The notes under the pieces were generated by a model, which did not search any database, was not told the origin of the DNA, and saw only the letters and a program-made list of their open reading frames with translations. Positions 47,943-60,428 of a stretch of DNA of 64,000 bases are shown here, in pieces (position 1 is the stretch's first letter; each line of letters begins with the position of its first letter). The DNA is from Colocasia esculenta (lineage: Eukaryota > Streptophyta > Magnoliopsida > Alismatales > Araceae). Position numbers and translations under genes: made by a program. The DNA is taken from contig CM024766.1 of assembly GCA_014218235.1 (NCBI GenBank), forward strand, positions 17,891,346 to 17,955,345, given 5' to 3'.

Positions 47943-50317
47943 TAAGTCACTCTTTCAATACTGTATCGTCAGATAACTTGTTATCGCAATTCTGATTCAA
48001 ACTCCATGTAACTACACCTTCTGACCGCTTTAATTTGTATGTGTCGGAGTACGTGGCATCATCTTCAGTACATTTTAAATTAGTTGTTGTCATCCAAAGG
48101 TGCTCTATGATTAGATGAAGCATTACGTAATGTAAGCTAGCTTCTTCTTGTGATTTAAATAGATATATGAAAGGAGATCCACCTTGCATGTGCATGGCTC
48201 TTATGATCTCTATTGTGTTTTATATTATGCGTTGAAGCTTCGTTTTAAACGATAAGAAATTTTCTAATGGAAGTTTAAGGGCTTCATTAATGTAGCTTAC
48301 TATATATGTTCCCAATATCTTTTCTTGGTCAACCAAGTGAAATATTTTGTGATATCAAAATAAGATATATAGTCATTCCAAGATGAAAGGATTACATATA
48401 TAATTTGCCCGCCAGACAAAGAGTTTCCAAATCAATTGCGTCACCGTATACTCTTATCTCACCTTATTCTTTTTTCTTTTATTTGTTTTTACAATCTATC
48501 TTATCTACAAATTAAGCACAGCAAAACTTCAGTGGATTGATCTTTGGGAGAGAGGTCCGCTTATTTCCCTGAAACAAAGGGAAAAATAAAACAAGAGACC
48601 ATATGTAGGCATGCATGTCAGGTAAGTGACGGAGTCCGTTCTAGTTAGAACCCATGCTTTTGTTTTTAAAGAAGAATTTATAGTGTATTTAAAATTTAAT
48701 ACTAAATTATATAATTTTAAAGTTAGTGGCACCTAGCTCCTTAGGGCGGTGTTTGAAAACATTTGCCAAAAAGATCAAAATGATAAAAGTTGATTATGCA
48801 TTGGAAGCGCATACAGAGGCACTTCTCCGCCTCATCACTTGTGTGACACGGCAGAATTGTCGGAAAAAAAAATTTCACGCACATTCCGTAGAGACAACAG
48901 ACTCGTGGCCCGCAAGGAATATAGAAAAGAGAAATGTTTATTGCACTTTCACATTGCATTTAAAGTGTAATGTGACTAGGAAACAAATCTATGTGGTATC
49001 TAACAATTAGATTGTCATTTTATCACTCCTCATATAAAAGGTGCCACATGAACTTTTGTCAATGTGCAAGTGCAATAAATTTTTCTCTATAGAAAAACGG
49101 CTTCGAAGCCACTTTTCGGAAGCGGAACAGAGAATGGACAATGTGTTCGTCTCCCTCCTTAGTGCGGGAAGTATTTTGTTCAAAAATTAGAGTGGATTGA
49201 TTAATATATTTGAAACGGCGGTGATTTTGTCAAAAATTTTATTGTGCAAAATCTCTTTTATCGCACTGCCAAACACTGCCAACTCTAATTTCTGACAACA
49301 GATAGGATAGGGATCAACAATATATATGCAGCTCGGAGGGGAGAACTGTACCTTCTATTTCCAGATTTTATTCTAATATTATTCACCGGCCCATGGCTAC
49401 TTCTAAAAGATGGTCTTAGAATAATACTTTGAAGTGGAAGAACATCATAGTGTGCAATAATTTATAAATTACATATAAAATGACTAGATAAACTAATTAG
49501 AAAAAAAAGCAATATTATTAGCCTCGTATTTTATGAAATGGTCGAGCATTTGTTTCACTGCATAATTTGAGGCCGTTACTACACTACATTGCTTCTTCTT
49601 TTTCTTAGTTTGTCCACACTTGGATGCTTATTGTTTACCCCTCAAATTTTGATGATAATAGGGCTGCCAATAACACTTTCCAGATAATCTATTAAAAAAT
49701 TATAAAAAAGTGGAAACATATCAGTACCAATTGATTATAGAGGATCTAAAGACCCCTTCCCATGCATGGACTAAGTCCTATGCATGGATGTGTGCTACTG
49801 AAGGGAGAGTTATTCCCTTTCATCTATTACTTATTGTATTTTGTTTATCTACCTCTTATTTTTTTGTAATGTCAAGAGCCTTTTGTAAAAGACACAAATG
49901 AGACAAGCCAAGAAGAGAGGGGAAAACAAGAAGAAAGAAAGAAAAAATACAACAACAAAATATTTCTATACCTACTTTCCTAGCAAATGCTTTAAAACAA
50001 TAGGTAAAATTTTTACCTACAATGCTACCTAGGACCATGTGTACTCAAAAGAAATTACATATGAGTAAAACCTTACATATGCAAAAAAGTCGTAGGTGTT
50101 TAAAGGATCTACACCCATTGCATATAGTAACCATAGTGTATTCACGATGATGATCCCCAATAAAAGATACAAAATTATAAAGGAAAATAATGTGATTGCC
50201 ACCAAAATCGTAGCAAGAAGATGAAATTACAAAACAAAGATGCTAACTACCTTGAAAATTTTAAAAAAAAAAGAGTGCAAAAAGAACTTGGTTCAAAGGT
50301 TGCGACAAGATGGTCAT
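47943..50317. other. Intergenic, AT-rich, no gene seen
   Basis: A second possible inverted-repeat element is bounded by GGGCGGTGTTTG (48744) and CACTGCCAAACACTGCC (49265-49281), but flanking duplications do not match. A 28-bp near-perfect palindrome lies at 49760-49787. Nothing coding could be supported. Confidence 0.4.
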
Positions 50318-52192
50318 TGTTGCCCAACTAGCAAGCCCAGAGGGGGCGGGATGAATCAAATTTAAAAATTCATTTAGATAAAAACCTGTCAATAAAAATA
50401 CTTAATAGGAAGACACTAAGATCGATGGTTAGTGTTAGAGATAATGAAGACAAACACACAAAGAACCAATCACACAACACAAGAGTTTTTATCCTGGTTC
50501 GGACCTCCTATCCCAAGGAGTCCTACGTCCAGTCCCCAAGCAACAACTTGGGATTTCACTATCTAAGGATACAGTCCTCCTCAAGGACCCTTACACATCC
50601 AGCCGCAGCTGGCCTTCTCTTCTAACCCTGAAGAGGTATACAACCACCCTGATATACAGGTCTTCCTTCCATACCGAAGGGAATACACACCACCTGTTTT
50701 CAATAGGTCTTCTCTTCACAACCCAAAGAGGAACTTCACAACAAATGTGAAAGAAAGTGAAAGGCCCCTAGACCAAGCTCACAATGAAATGCTTGATATG
50801 AGGTAAAGCCTAAGAGAGAAAGATCAACAATAAAACAAATCTCTCAGAACTACAAGCTCTAAAAAATCTAGGCAATGAAGGATGAGAGCTACGAGCTAAG
50901 GAATGTGAATGAAGCAAGAGGCTCTTCTTCGTTGTTGAAGGTTTTTCTTGAAGGCTCTGTTACGCAAGGATTCAAAATTTCAAAACTATCTGTGTGAGTC
51001 TTCAGTCTTGTATATATATATATATCTTCTCTTTAACAAATAGCTGTTGAAGTGGCTGTTGTCTCCTTGTTTGAAGCACGTTAGACTGAATGGTTCACCA
51101 TCTGGAACATGTATGCTTGCAGTCATAAATGCTTTACGAGACATGCACGTAAGGAGAAGATTCATCTTGAGATCATTTGCTTCTATTTGTCGAACGTTGT
51201 ATAGCATGGTACTGGTAGAAACCTGCACACAATAAATGCAAAACATAGATAGCTAGACTATCTCTATACTTGTCAGTCAATGTTAGAGAGAATGTACATC
51301 GAAATAGAAATATCATTATGCTACCCTGAAAAGTATTTGCCTTAGAAGCATAGGAGTAGAAGGCAATGTGCAGATGATGTGTCCAGACATAATAAATGCA
51401 AGGATACTAGAGATGCGCACGGGAAGACTTTGACTTTCACAATATTTGAAAATATATTTGAATATCATGAGAATAATAGATGCATTTATGAAGTCGATGT
51501 TACGGAAATCGTTCTATAAACAAATTGTTGTACATGAGAAATCAAATCGTTGTACAAGAGAGAGAGCAAATCGTTGTTCAAACATAAACAAATCGTTGTT
51601 CAAACATAAACAAATCGTTGTTCAAACATAACAAATCGTTGTTTGAAACATAAAGAAATCGTTGTTCAAACATAAACAAACCGTTGTTTGAGAAAATCGT
51701 TGTTCAAACATAAACAAATCGTTGTCCAAACATAAACAAATCATTGTTTGAACAAATCATTGTTCAAACATAAACAAATCGTTGTTTCACTTAACGAATC
51801 CTTGTGAGACCGAAATCGTTGTTTCACTTACGAAATCGTTGCGAAATCGAAATCACTGCGGTGATCAAATCGTTGTGTAACTTATCGAATCGTTCTTTCA
51901 CTTATGAAATCATTATACCTCTTAAGAAACCGATGTGAACTGAAATCGTTGTTTCATGTGAAATCGATGACCGAATCATTGTTTCTCTAAAGAAATCGAT
52001 GTGGACTTAGTGGAAATTCATGCTCTGAACTTTAAACATCCGTGTGTAAGAAAATACTTACATATTTTGCTTGATTTATTTATTGTGGATGAACTTCATA
52101 TAAACTTGTTAGAAAATAATTGTTAGAGTTTTGTTAATCATCAAAATTGTATATAATTAAATAAAAATTATATGGGGATAGGCTGATCATCA
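50318..52192 (-). repeat. 3' LTR of element B
   Basis: 1,875 bp, starting TGATGATCAGCC at 52192 (minus) right after the PPT and ending CTAGTTGGGCAACA at 50318. It contains a TATA-like (TA)n run near 51009-51025, a U5 with CTGGTTCGG and TCCTACGTCCAGTCCCC, and a U3 minisatellite. The flanking 5-mer on the left is GTCAT. Confidence 0.75.
51495..52010. repeat. AAATCGTTGTTCAAACATAAAC minisatellite in U3
   Basis: Around 25 copies of a unit with the core AAATCGTTGTT occur, many with the 21-22-bp period extended by CAAACATAAAC, degrading to AAATCGATG-type units near 51950. It is the counterpart of the 3787-4140 array. Confidence 0.85.
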
Positions 52193-52210
52193 ATCTCCCC
52201 CTTTTGGTGA
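52193..52210 (-). other. Polypurine tract of element B
   Basis: The minus strand reads CACCAAAAGGGGGAGAT directly before the LTR, the canonical SIRE-type PPT. Confidence 0.85.
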
Positions 52211-52379
52211 TGACAAAATATAACATGTAATTTACTGAAATAAATTTAATTAAGAAATAAATTTAAGTATGTATTTCAGAATGTTTTATTTTCTCCCTTT
52301 TTTTGTCATTAAGCAAAAAGAAATCAAAATACACAAGAGAAGAAAGATAAATGGGAGCCAGAAGAAACATTGTATTATA

Positions 52380-53416
52380 TCACTGAGGAGGTACAAGAAT
52401 GTAGAAAGTAGGGGATAGAAGGGAGGCATAGCGAGTAATGATCGGCCATGCCTTGCGTTCCTGCTCTTCAAAATAACTTTGGAAGGCTCCATAAACCATA
52501 GAGTAGGAGGGTCCCATAATAGGAGCCATCCTTTGGATGTGCAATTTCCGCTGAGCTTCCACAAAGGTTCCATACTCATTCTGGCCAAGAGAAATTTTGT
52601 AGAAGCTGGAGGTGCCAAAGCTAGCATGCTGAGGAAACTGATCTACAGAAATTGGATTGAAAATCTGATTGGCTTTCAGTTCCATTTTCATAGCCACAAA
52701 CACCTTGTACCTCTCAACCCATGTATCAAATGGATCTCGAACAAGATGAATGGAGTTAAGATCTAGAAATGTGCAGCAGACAGAGGAGGTTGATTTGATC
52801 TGGCCTGAGAAGCATTGAGATCAAGAAGCTGCTGAGCAGTGAGAGGGTAAAATCTTCCCCATTCTGATGGAGATAGGCGCTCACATTCAGACAAAAGAGG
52901 GGCAAGAACATCAGACTTGATGTGGCCTTGGTGATATTCCTGGTAGACGAATCTGTGGAAAGCAAGGGAATTTCCTTTCTACACTGAAATGCGCCCCGTG
53001 ACCCTAGAAAATCTTTCAAAAATAATCAGGCCTACTGCAGATTCCATGACTAAGGAATGAAGTGGAGGCAGAAACACAACATCTGGTATCTCCAAAGTGG
53101 CAAAATCCACTTGGATGGAGGTGGTATGAGCAGTATCTGAACCAAGAAGTGAAATAGCTTGCCAGAATTGGCCAAGCTAAACTTCAGACAGATTATGGAG
53201 ATAGCAGTAATCATTAAACATCTGGAAGTACCTGATGAGCTTGATCTCTTTTTAGATGAAAGGACCCCAGGTATTTTTGTAATGAATCAGAAACCACTCA
53301 GAGAGAGAGAGTGGGTGATCCCTGGGTGGGAATCGAGCAAAGCTTGTAGATATGAATTGCCTGTATAAAGACTGATGGCCCCGAGCCCATTGTTCTTCAA
53401 ATTTAGTCTTAGTCAT
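52380..53416 (-). pseudogene. Second accessory ORF of element B, unknown family
   Basis: Starts MTKTKFEEQWARGHQSLYRQ at 53416 and runs, with three or more stops that look like Gln codons turned to TAA/TAG, through SLSEWFLIHYKNTWGPFI, VMESAVGLIIFERFSRVTG, SECERLSPSEWGRFYPL and LGQNEYGTFVEAQRKLHIQR to VTRYASLLSPTFYILVPPQ-like sequence ending at 52380. A frame change lies within it (about 52700-52760). About 345 residues. I recognise no domain, no signal peptide and no clear membrane segment. It lies between the first accessory ORF and the PPT. It could be a retained env-like or captured gene; the sequence is clearly protein-like, not random. Confidence 0.6.
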
Positions 53417-53715
53417 TGAGAAGATTTTTGACTATTCGGATTTGGAAAGAGAAGAGAGAAGGAGAACAATATTTAGGTGGTCGGTTAGATTAACGTGAGG
53501 AAGGCCAAAAATGGTGGCAAATGTGCATTTTTGGACGAATTCACAATAGATAGACCTTCTTCGATTTTCAATAGTGAGAGAAAACCAAAGAGGTGGAAAA
53601 CGAGGCTCAGAGGAGGTGGTAAGGTTGGAAGATATTTTTCTCTTTTTAGGAACATGGTTGGAAGAGTCTGTCCTATGAATGTAAGTGCCAACTAATAGGA
53701 CTGAGCAAAGTATGG

Positions 53716-56136
53716 CTACTTCAAACTCATCTTTGATGTCCTGGATAAAGGGACCTTCAAGTTGGGCACCCTCTGAAATGATTGTAACAAAAGAGGGAGG
53801 AGTAGGAGGATGAAGGAAGAGTAAGCAGTAGAGGGAGGTGGTATGGATGGTCCAGAAGATGAAGGACCAGAAGAGGAGGCTCCAGCTGAGGAGGATGATG
53901 CTGGAGGTGCCTCAGAAGGAGGAGGAGGAATGGATGTGGAGGAAGCACGAGAAGAGGAGCTTGTGGTAGGTGAGGAAATGTGCTTAGGTAGGGGTTGTTT
54001 GAAGGCGGCAGGAGCTGGAGGAGTAGTGGAAGATGAAGGTGGAGAAGGAGATGTTGGAGTTTCAAGAGGAGAAGAAGGGGGCTCTGAGGGCACAACCTCT
54101 TCTACAGGTGCTTCAACTCTGCCTTGCTCATCCTGAGATTCCACTGGCCCGGATGGCCCTAACTGCTCATCCACAACTGGCCCTGGAGGCTCTGGCTGCT
54201 CAGCCGATGGCCCTGATGGCCGAGATGCTGCCTGAGCGGGCTGATCCTCAACAACCTTTGGCCCTGATGGCCCTGCATCCTCAGCACCAACTGGCCCTGA
54301 TGGCCAGACTTCTTCTTCTGCAATACTTGGCCCTGATGGCCGGACTACTGCTTCCTCATTCCTTGGCCCGGATGGCCCTGAGCTGCTTTCTGGTACTGCA
54401 GGAGTGGGAGCAGGAGGGGCAGGAGTAGATGATTGCGCCCTCACCAAGTCTGAAAGGATTGAAATAGATTCTTTTATGCTTCCCAGGTCATTTTTCATCC
54501 ATCTTAGAGCATTCCTGACCATTCCCATCTCCTTAGCTCCAGTGCTCTGGCTCATAAAAATAGATGAAATATCTGATTACACAGAGCAAAGAATTTGACC
54601 ATGAGCATCTAATCTCTCAATTACTGCTTTGAGGTTTACTCTGAGCTTCTTCTTCTTTGATCTTCGGTGTGCCTTATTAGAAAGAAGTGGAATTGCAGTG
54701 GCTACACCTTTGCCTTTATCACTGGTGCCAACAGCTGGCTCTCTAATAGATTCCTCAGCAACAACTTCATCTAATTCAGAGGGGCTTGCAAAAACACCTT
54801 CTTGGAGCTAATCAACATGAGGGCTAGCCGCAGGCTCCCCTTGAATATCTGCTACCATCTCAGCTGCATGCTCCCCCTGAATAGGAGCATGTTCCATAGG
54901 AAATTCTGAACTGTGGCTTGGTGACACAACTTCAGCCACACTTTCTTCTTGCTCCCCCTGAATATTAGCGACAATATCCAAAATATCTTCAATTATTGCT
55001 GCAACAACTGTCGAAGGGGACACAACCTTTGAGGATTGCCCAACAGGCTCAATGAGTTCTGGAGGAATTTCTTCAATTCTTCTTGGACTAACCACTGGAA
55101 CTTCAATTCTGATTTCGGCTGCTGCCTCTTCTTCCTCTACTTGAACTACTGAAGTTTCTGTTCTGACCTCTTCTGGCTGTTCTTGAACTGCTGGAACAAC
55201 TAGAGCTTCTGCAATAGGGGCTTCAATTCTTGCAGCAACTTCTTCCTCTGCCTCTAGAATTTGAGAACTTTCTTGAACTGGATGGACTTCTGGAGCTTCT
55301 CCTATGATAGCTTCACCTTCAGCAACTGAGGTCTTGGTCCAAACACTAGCTACTAGAGAAAACCCACTTTTCTTCAAATTTCTGGACCTGATAGCCTGGC
55401 CCATCTTCTCTAAAACTTCACCATTCAAATCTATATTATAATGCTGGAAGATCTTGGTCAACAGGTGAGCATATGGTAGAGAAACGTTGAGCTTGTTCTT
55501 CCTGTCCCAAATGATTACAGATGCATACTTCATCCTCTCAATAATCACTTTTTCCATGTTGATATCTTGGTTCTGAATTGCTCAGAACATCATATCGAAG
55601 TCTGCTTTCATGCAAGTAGAGAAGGTAGCACTCCTAGGCACTAGAATTTGGCAAACAATGAAGTGAAGAATCCGGTTGAAGGCATTTAACTGGTTGATGT
55701 CAATTTTGCCATCCTTCAACTTATACTCAATACCAATAATCCCCAAACCCTTGATGTCGATATCAACACTGTCTACTCCACTGCGACCGACGGTAGATAC
55801 ACCAAACAGAGATTCCAATAAAGCATAAGTAATATGAATAGGGGTGTCCTTCACTGAGGAGGAAAGGGATCCATCCTCTTCTACCTTCAGACAAATGGAA
55901 AAGGCTTTTACCAGGTCCGGGTAGCCTGCTTCTGAAATAGTTGTCAATCTTGACCACTTCATTCTCTGCATTGCTGCTACCACGATGTGCATCCCATTCT
56001 TCTCCAAATCAACTATATCCACTGCCTTGTTGCCATAGACTTTGGTCTTCACTGCTGCAAAACGCTTTTGCTGCTCTGCGGTGACGAAGGCAATGCCGTA
56101 GCCACCAACAGTGTTAGAGACCCCAAAAACTACCAT
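53716..56136 (-). pseudogene. First accessory ORF of element B (Pro/Ser-rich, plant transposon-protein-like)
   Basis: From an ATG at 56136 (MVVFGVSNTVGGYG), the N-terminal 190 residues have the pattern of the 'putative plant transposon protein' domain (MQRMKWSRLTTISEAGYPDL, HITYALLESLFGV, NRILHFIVCQIL). After a stop near 55579 the reading continues (YASVIIWDRKNKLNVSLPYA), then an acidic Glu/Val-rich region (55350-54810), a basic cluster RRSKKKKLR, a short coiled-coil-like part, and a Pro/Ser-rich tail with many PSGP repeats (54400-53760). Several stops and frame changes interrupt it. The order is similar to the relic of element A. Its role in SIRE-type elements is not established. Confidence 0.6.
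54140..54400. repeat. GGCCCTGATGGCC repeat encoding PSGP
   Basis: The sequence GGCCC(T/G)GATGGCC occurs about seven times at 30-50-bp spacing within the accessory ORF, giving the PSGP motif in the protein tail. Confidence 0.75.
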
Positions 56137-56547
56137 GGATTTGAATAGGGAAAGGTTCTGGAGGATTGTGAGGAGGAATGGAGCAGAAGCCCTCAAGAAA
56201 TTTTTGCAGGAAGAGAGGGATTCTTTGAAATCTTTTAAGGGAAGAGAGCTGGAATCGATAGGGCTTATTGTTCCAGGCAAGTCGAAAGAGATGAGAGAGA
56301 AGGTGGAATCAGTATGGCACAAATTACGAGATTTAAAAGGGAAACTTAAAGTTGTTTTTGAAAGGACATATCAATTAATGCGGAAAATGACAAAAGGAGA
56401 TGATTTCTCAAAGAATAAAGTCTTATAAAATAACAAATCGTCAAAGCTAGTTATGACGCAAGTAATAAGGAATTTACTTAATTTCAGGGGAGAGAATAAG
56501 CATTATTCTGAGGATATTATTATTTTAGTTATGTGCAGAAAAATCTA

Positions 56548-57133
56548 TCACAAATTACACATGCCTAATTCTCTTCTAAGAGATGTAAATCTCTCTTCAG
56601 GTAAGACCTTTGTTAATATGTCTGCTAACTGATTTAGAGTATCTATAAAAAAAATATTTATATTGCCATTAGCTACATGATCTCTAATAAAATGATATCT
56701 AACATTTATATGCTTGGTTCTAGAGTGCTGAACTGGATTCTTGGTGAAATTTATCGCACTAGTGTTGTCGCACAACAAATGAATGATCTTGATGTGCAAT
56801 CCATAATCCTCAAGTTGTTGTTTTATCCATAGTAGTTTAGTGCAACAGCTTCCAGCAGACGTACTCAGCTTCAGCTGTTGATAGTGCTACTAAATTTTGT
56901 TTCTTTGAGGACCATGAAATCAAGCATCCTGCAAGAAATTGACAACTTTCACTGGTGCCTTTTCTATCTGCCTTGCATCCAGCATAGTCAACATCAGAAT
57001 ATCCTACTAAACTAATTTCGCATGATTTTAGATACCACAACCCTAGATCGTGAGTTCTAGCTAAATATCTAAAGATCATTTTGACAGATATTAAGTGAGA
57101 TTCCTTAGGATCAGCTTGATATCTAGCACACAT
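56548..57133 (-). pseudogene. Copia RNase H of element B
   Basis: Minus strand: MIFRYLARTHDLGLWY, YSDVDYAGCKADRKGTSE, CQFLAGCLISWSSKKQN, ALSTAEAEYV, a frame change near 56850, then LLCDNTSAINFTKNPVQHSR, RTKHINVRYHFIRDHV and LADILTKVLPEERFTSLR, ending MCNL at 56548. These are the copia RNase H motifs in order with catalytic Asp and Glu positions present. Confidence 0.9.
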
Positions 57134-58010
57134 GCATATACTAAATAAAATATCAGGACGACTAGCAGTTTAGTAAAGTAATGATCCTATCATACCTCTG
57201 TAAAGTTTTTGATCTACTTTCTTACCATCTTTATCATTGTTTAACCTTGTAGATGTGCTCATTGGTGTGGACAATGGCTTTGTATTTTCAAATCTAAACT
57301 TCTTTAATAATTCCTTGGTGTATTTTGCTTGGCAGATGTGTGTGCCATCTTGTCTTGCTTGATTTGAAGTCCAAGGAAATAATTTAGTTCCCCATCATGC
57401 TCATTTCGAATTCTCCCTGTATAAGCTTTGCAAAGTACTTGCACAGAGATTCATCAGTAGATCTGAATATTATATCATCCACATAGATTTGCATAAGTAA
57501 TATATTTCTGACTTTTGACTTAATAAATAAAGTGCTATCTACTTGTCATCTGATAAAACCATGGTTTAATAAAAATGCACTAAGCCTTTCATACTATGCT
57601 CTAGGTGCTTATTTTAAACCATATAGTGCTTTATGTAATTTAAAGACATGATTTGGAAATTCTTCATCGTCAAAACCAGGAGGTTGTTCTACATAGACTT
57701 CCTCCTTTATATATCCATTTAAAAATATAGATTTTACACCCATTTGAAAAAGCTTTAAATTTAATGCAGATGCATATGCAAGTAAAATTCTAATAGCCTC
57801 TAGTCTAGCCACTAGTGCATAGGGTTCATCGAAATCTATGCCTTCCTCTTGGGAATACCCTTGAGCAACTAGTCTAGCCTTGTTTCTAGTGATAACACCA
57901 GTTTCATCCAATTTGTTTTTGAACACCCATTTGGTGATGATCTGATGGTCTCGGAACAAGGGACCAAACTTGGTTTCTGTTGAACTGATTAAGTTCATCT
58001 TGTATGGCTA
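57134..58010 (-). pseudogene. Copia reverse transcriptase of element B
   Basis: Minus strand: WVFKNKLDETGVITRNKARL, VAQGYSQEEGIDFDEPYAL, ARLEAIRILLAYA, HKALYGLK, a stop (Q to TAA), APRA, a stop (W to TAG), YERLSAFLLNHGF, another stop, then the catalytic IYVDDIIF (57468-57490). Further decay follows to 57134. The first two stops look like simple transitions. The same stops occur in the duplicate after the gap. Confidence 0.88.
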
Positions 58011-59157
58011 AAATCCAAGATTCATCAGACAGTGCTTCATTGACCGTCTTTGGCTCAATTTGAGAAACAAATACTAAGTAATCACATGGAAAAACATTAC
58101 CTCTTGTTCTTACCCCAACCGATGGATCTCCAATAATGTTGTCCTTTGGGTGATCCTTCCAGTATCTCCATTCCTTTGGAAGATCTTCATATACAGTTTC
58201 CTTTTGTTGTAGTTCTTCCAAGGGTGGATCATCATTATCCTTGATAGATATATCCTTTAGTTTCTTGAATAGTTTTTCTGCATCATTATTGTCACTATCT
58301 ACTTCCTTTCTCAAGGAAGGGTTAGATTCATCAAAAATAACATGAACAGTTTGCTCAATTAATAAACTTTGTTTATTAAATACTCTATAACCTTTAGGTT
58401 TAGAAGCATACCCCATTAATATTCCTTCATCAGATTTGAAATCTAACTTACCAATATCTCTCTTACCATTGTTATAGATGAAACATGGACAACCGAATGT
58501 TCTGAAATGACTGATCTTTGGCTTCTTTTGCTTGTAGAGCTTATACACTTTCTTCTTTAGTATTGGCCTGATCATCACTCTATTTATTATGTAATAGGTA
58601 GTGTTGATTGCTTCAGCCCAGAAGTATCTTGGAAGATTGTATTCTGATAACATTGTTCTGGCCATGTCCAATAGTGTTCTATTTTTACTCTCAGCTACTC
58701 CATTTTGCTGTGGTGTCCTTGGTGCTGAGAAATTATGCTCTATTCCTTGATCATCACAGAATTCTGCAAATTTTTCATTTTGAAATTCTCTTCCATGATC
58801 TGATCGAATATTTGTTATACTGAACTTCTTGTCCTTCTGAACTTTCTACTGAACTTAACAAAACTGTTAAACATGTCATCTTTATGCTCCAAGAATGATA
58901 CCCATGTAAATCTTGAATAATCATCAACTATCACGAATCCAAAATTCTTTCAACCAAGGCTGGTTGTTCTCATTGGCCCAAATAAATCCATATGTAACAG
59001 TTCTAAAGGTTTGGAAGTGGTTACAACTGTTTTTGACTTGAAGGATGATTTTGTGTGCTTCCCTTTTGCACAAGGTTCACACACACTCTCTATCCTTGAA
59101 CTTACTTTGGGCAGACCTTCCACTAGATTTCTCTTGACCAATTTTCTGATTCCATCT
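58011..59157 (-). pseudogene. Copia integrase of element B, cut by an LTR insertion
   Basis: The zinc-binding remnant reads GIRKLVKRNLVEGLPK and CEPCAKGKHTKSSFK, then LLHMDLFGPMRTTSLG and a stop (GGA to TGA). The catalytic core follows (VDDYSRFTWV, NIRSDHGREFQNEKF, NGVAESKNRTLLDMARTM) and the C-terminal region (FRTFGCPCFIYN, DEGILMGYASKPKGYRVFN). A one-base loss at about 58846 (CTTTCTACTG against CTTTCTTACTG in the second copy) breaks the core. It ends at 59157, where a plus-strand copia LTR begins. Confidence 0.9.
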
Positions 59158-59513
59158 TGTTGGGTTGAGTGTGTTTTGGAACTTTCTAAAGTTGTATTTT
59201 AATGATATCCAATGAACATTACTCATACCTTGATTTTGATAATGACATACTGTGATCTTAATGATGACATATTGTGATATTGATGATGACATATTGTGGT
59301 TTTAATGATGAGATATTGTGACATGTTATGATTTTAATGATGACATATTATGATTTTGATGATGATATGTTGAACATGTTATACATTCTATACATATCAC
59401 AATAATGCTTAAACAACATGTTCTTGATGTTTAATATCTCATATTTTAATGATAATATCTTGTACTAATAGTTTATGTGTTAAATTTTCAGGTTCACACA
59501 ATTTTGTCTTGGT

Positions 59514-59800
59514 AGTGTCGACACTAGATCAAAGCAGGTCGACACTAGTCCTAATTCCAGAAGACCCAGTTGCCAGACTGGGACAGCAGGTCGACACTAG
59601 ATCAAAGCAGGTCGACACTAGTCCCAGATTCCAGAAGGGCAGGTCGACACTAGATCAAAGCAGGTCAACACTAGTCCCAGATTCCAGAAGGGCAGGTCGA
59701 CACTAGATCAGGGCAGGTCGACACTAGATCCAGTTTCTAGCAGAACAGTTTTGCAGAAATGGGACAGCAGGTCGACACTAGTTCAGGGCAGGTCGACACA
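59514..59800. repeat. CAGGTCGACACTAG array in U3 of element C
   Basis: About ten copies of (CAG)GTCGACACTAG occur, often alternating with ATCAAAG and with CCCAGATTCCAGAAGGG, forming a higher-order repeat of about 60 bp. Confidence 0.85.
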
Positions 59801-59918
59801 CTCCGGCTGAAAGTCAAAATCGTGAATTTCTTTGTACACGTGGTGGCTTGGGATTTAGGGGATTTGACCTAGGGTTCCGTGCCCATGCACCCCAAGGCAC
59901 TTTATGGACATATGGGGG

Positions 59919-59926
59919 TATAAATA
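59919..59926 (+). promoter_or_regulatory. LTR TATA box of element C
   Basis: TATAAATA in GGGGGTATAAATACCC, inside a short inverted repeat (GGGTA/TACCC), positioned between the U3 array and the leader. Confidence 0.65.
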
Positions 59927-60428
59927 CCCATGTTCCTTGTACCCCAAAGGCAAGAGAACCCATACACTTCCAGAAGAAGCCTTTTGGCGGCCAAAGGGGG
60001 TTCTCCAGATCTGTCTCCATCTCCAGAAGCTACAAGCCATCCTTTCAAGAGGAAGGACAAGGGAATCAAGGGGAATCCCTGGAGAGAAGGTTGCTGTGCA
60101 AGGCATGGGAGCAGATCCAACTGAAGAGGCTCAGGAGAAGAAGGATTTCTGGCATTTCAAATGCCATCAAAGCAGAGCATCGCCAATTGAGGAGAATCTC
60201 CATCGACTTCCATCAAGCCTCCTCAATTGAAGTCTCTGCAAGGCCTCTTCATCGAAGAACACTCTTTCTACATCTATTTCCCTCATCTCAGAGTTTGTTC
60301 TTCCTTATTTCGTCTGTGAGATTTGTGCATGAAGTTCTACACAAATTTTCTGTGTACGAATCTGTTTTGAATCAGATCATTGCTAGAGGATCTGATCTCT
60401 TTTGTGTTTGATCTAGCTTTTGTACTCG

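Larger units (their letters stand above)
50318..59157 (-). mobile_element. SIRE/Maximus-like copia element B, 3' part
   Basis: Minus-strand order: integrase (cut at 59157 by a copia LTR), reverse transcriptase, RNase H, a long accessory ORF (56136-53716), a second accessory ORF (53416-52380), PPT and 3' LTR (50318-52192). Two ORFs between pol and the LTR and a CACCAAAAGGGGGAGA PPT are hallmarks of the SIRE lineage, which carries an extra ('env-like') ORF. The 5' part is not in this stretch. Every frame is broken. Confidence 0.8.

Noticed and set aside
48744..49281. Possible hAT-type inverted-repeat element
   Set aside because: Only a short inverted match (GGTGTTTG) and no matching 8-bp target duplication.
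51495..52010. CRISPR-like regular repeat
   Set aside because: Units are degenerate, spacers are not unique, and it lies in the U3 of a plant retrotransposon LTR.
53843..54428. Plus-strand frames opposite the accessory ORF
   Set aside because: Shadows of the repeat-rich minus-strand Pro/Ser tail; acidic low-complexity translation only.
59814..60411. Plus- and minus-strand frames up to 187 codons
   Set aside because: They lie in the R-U5 leader of the element C LTR, in mutually overlapping frames without motifs.
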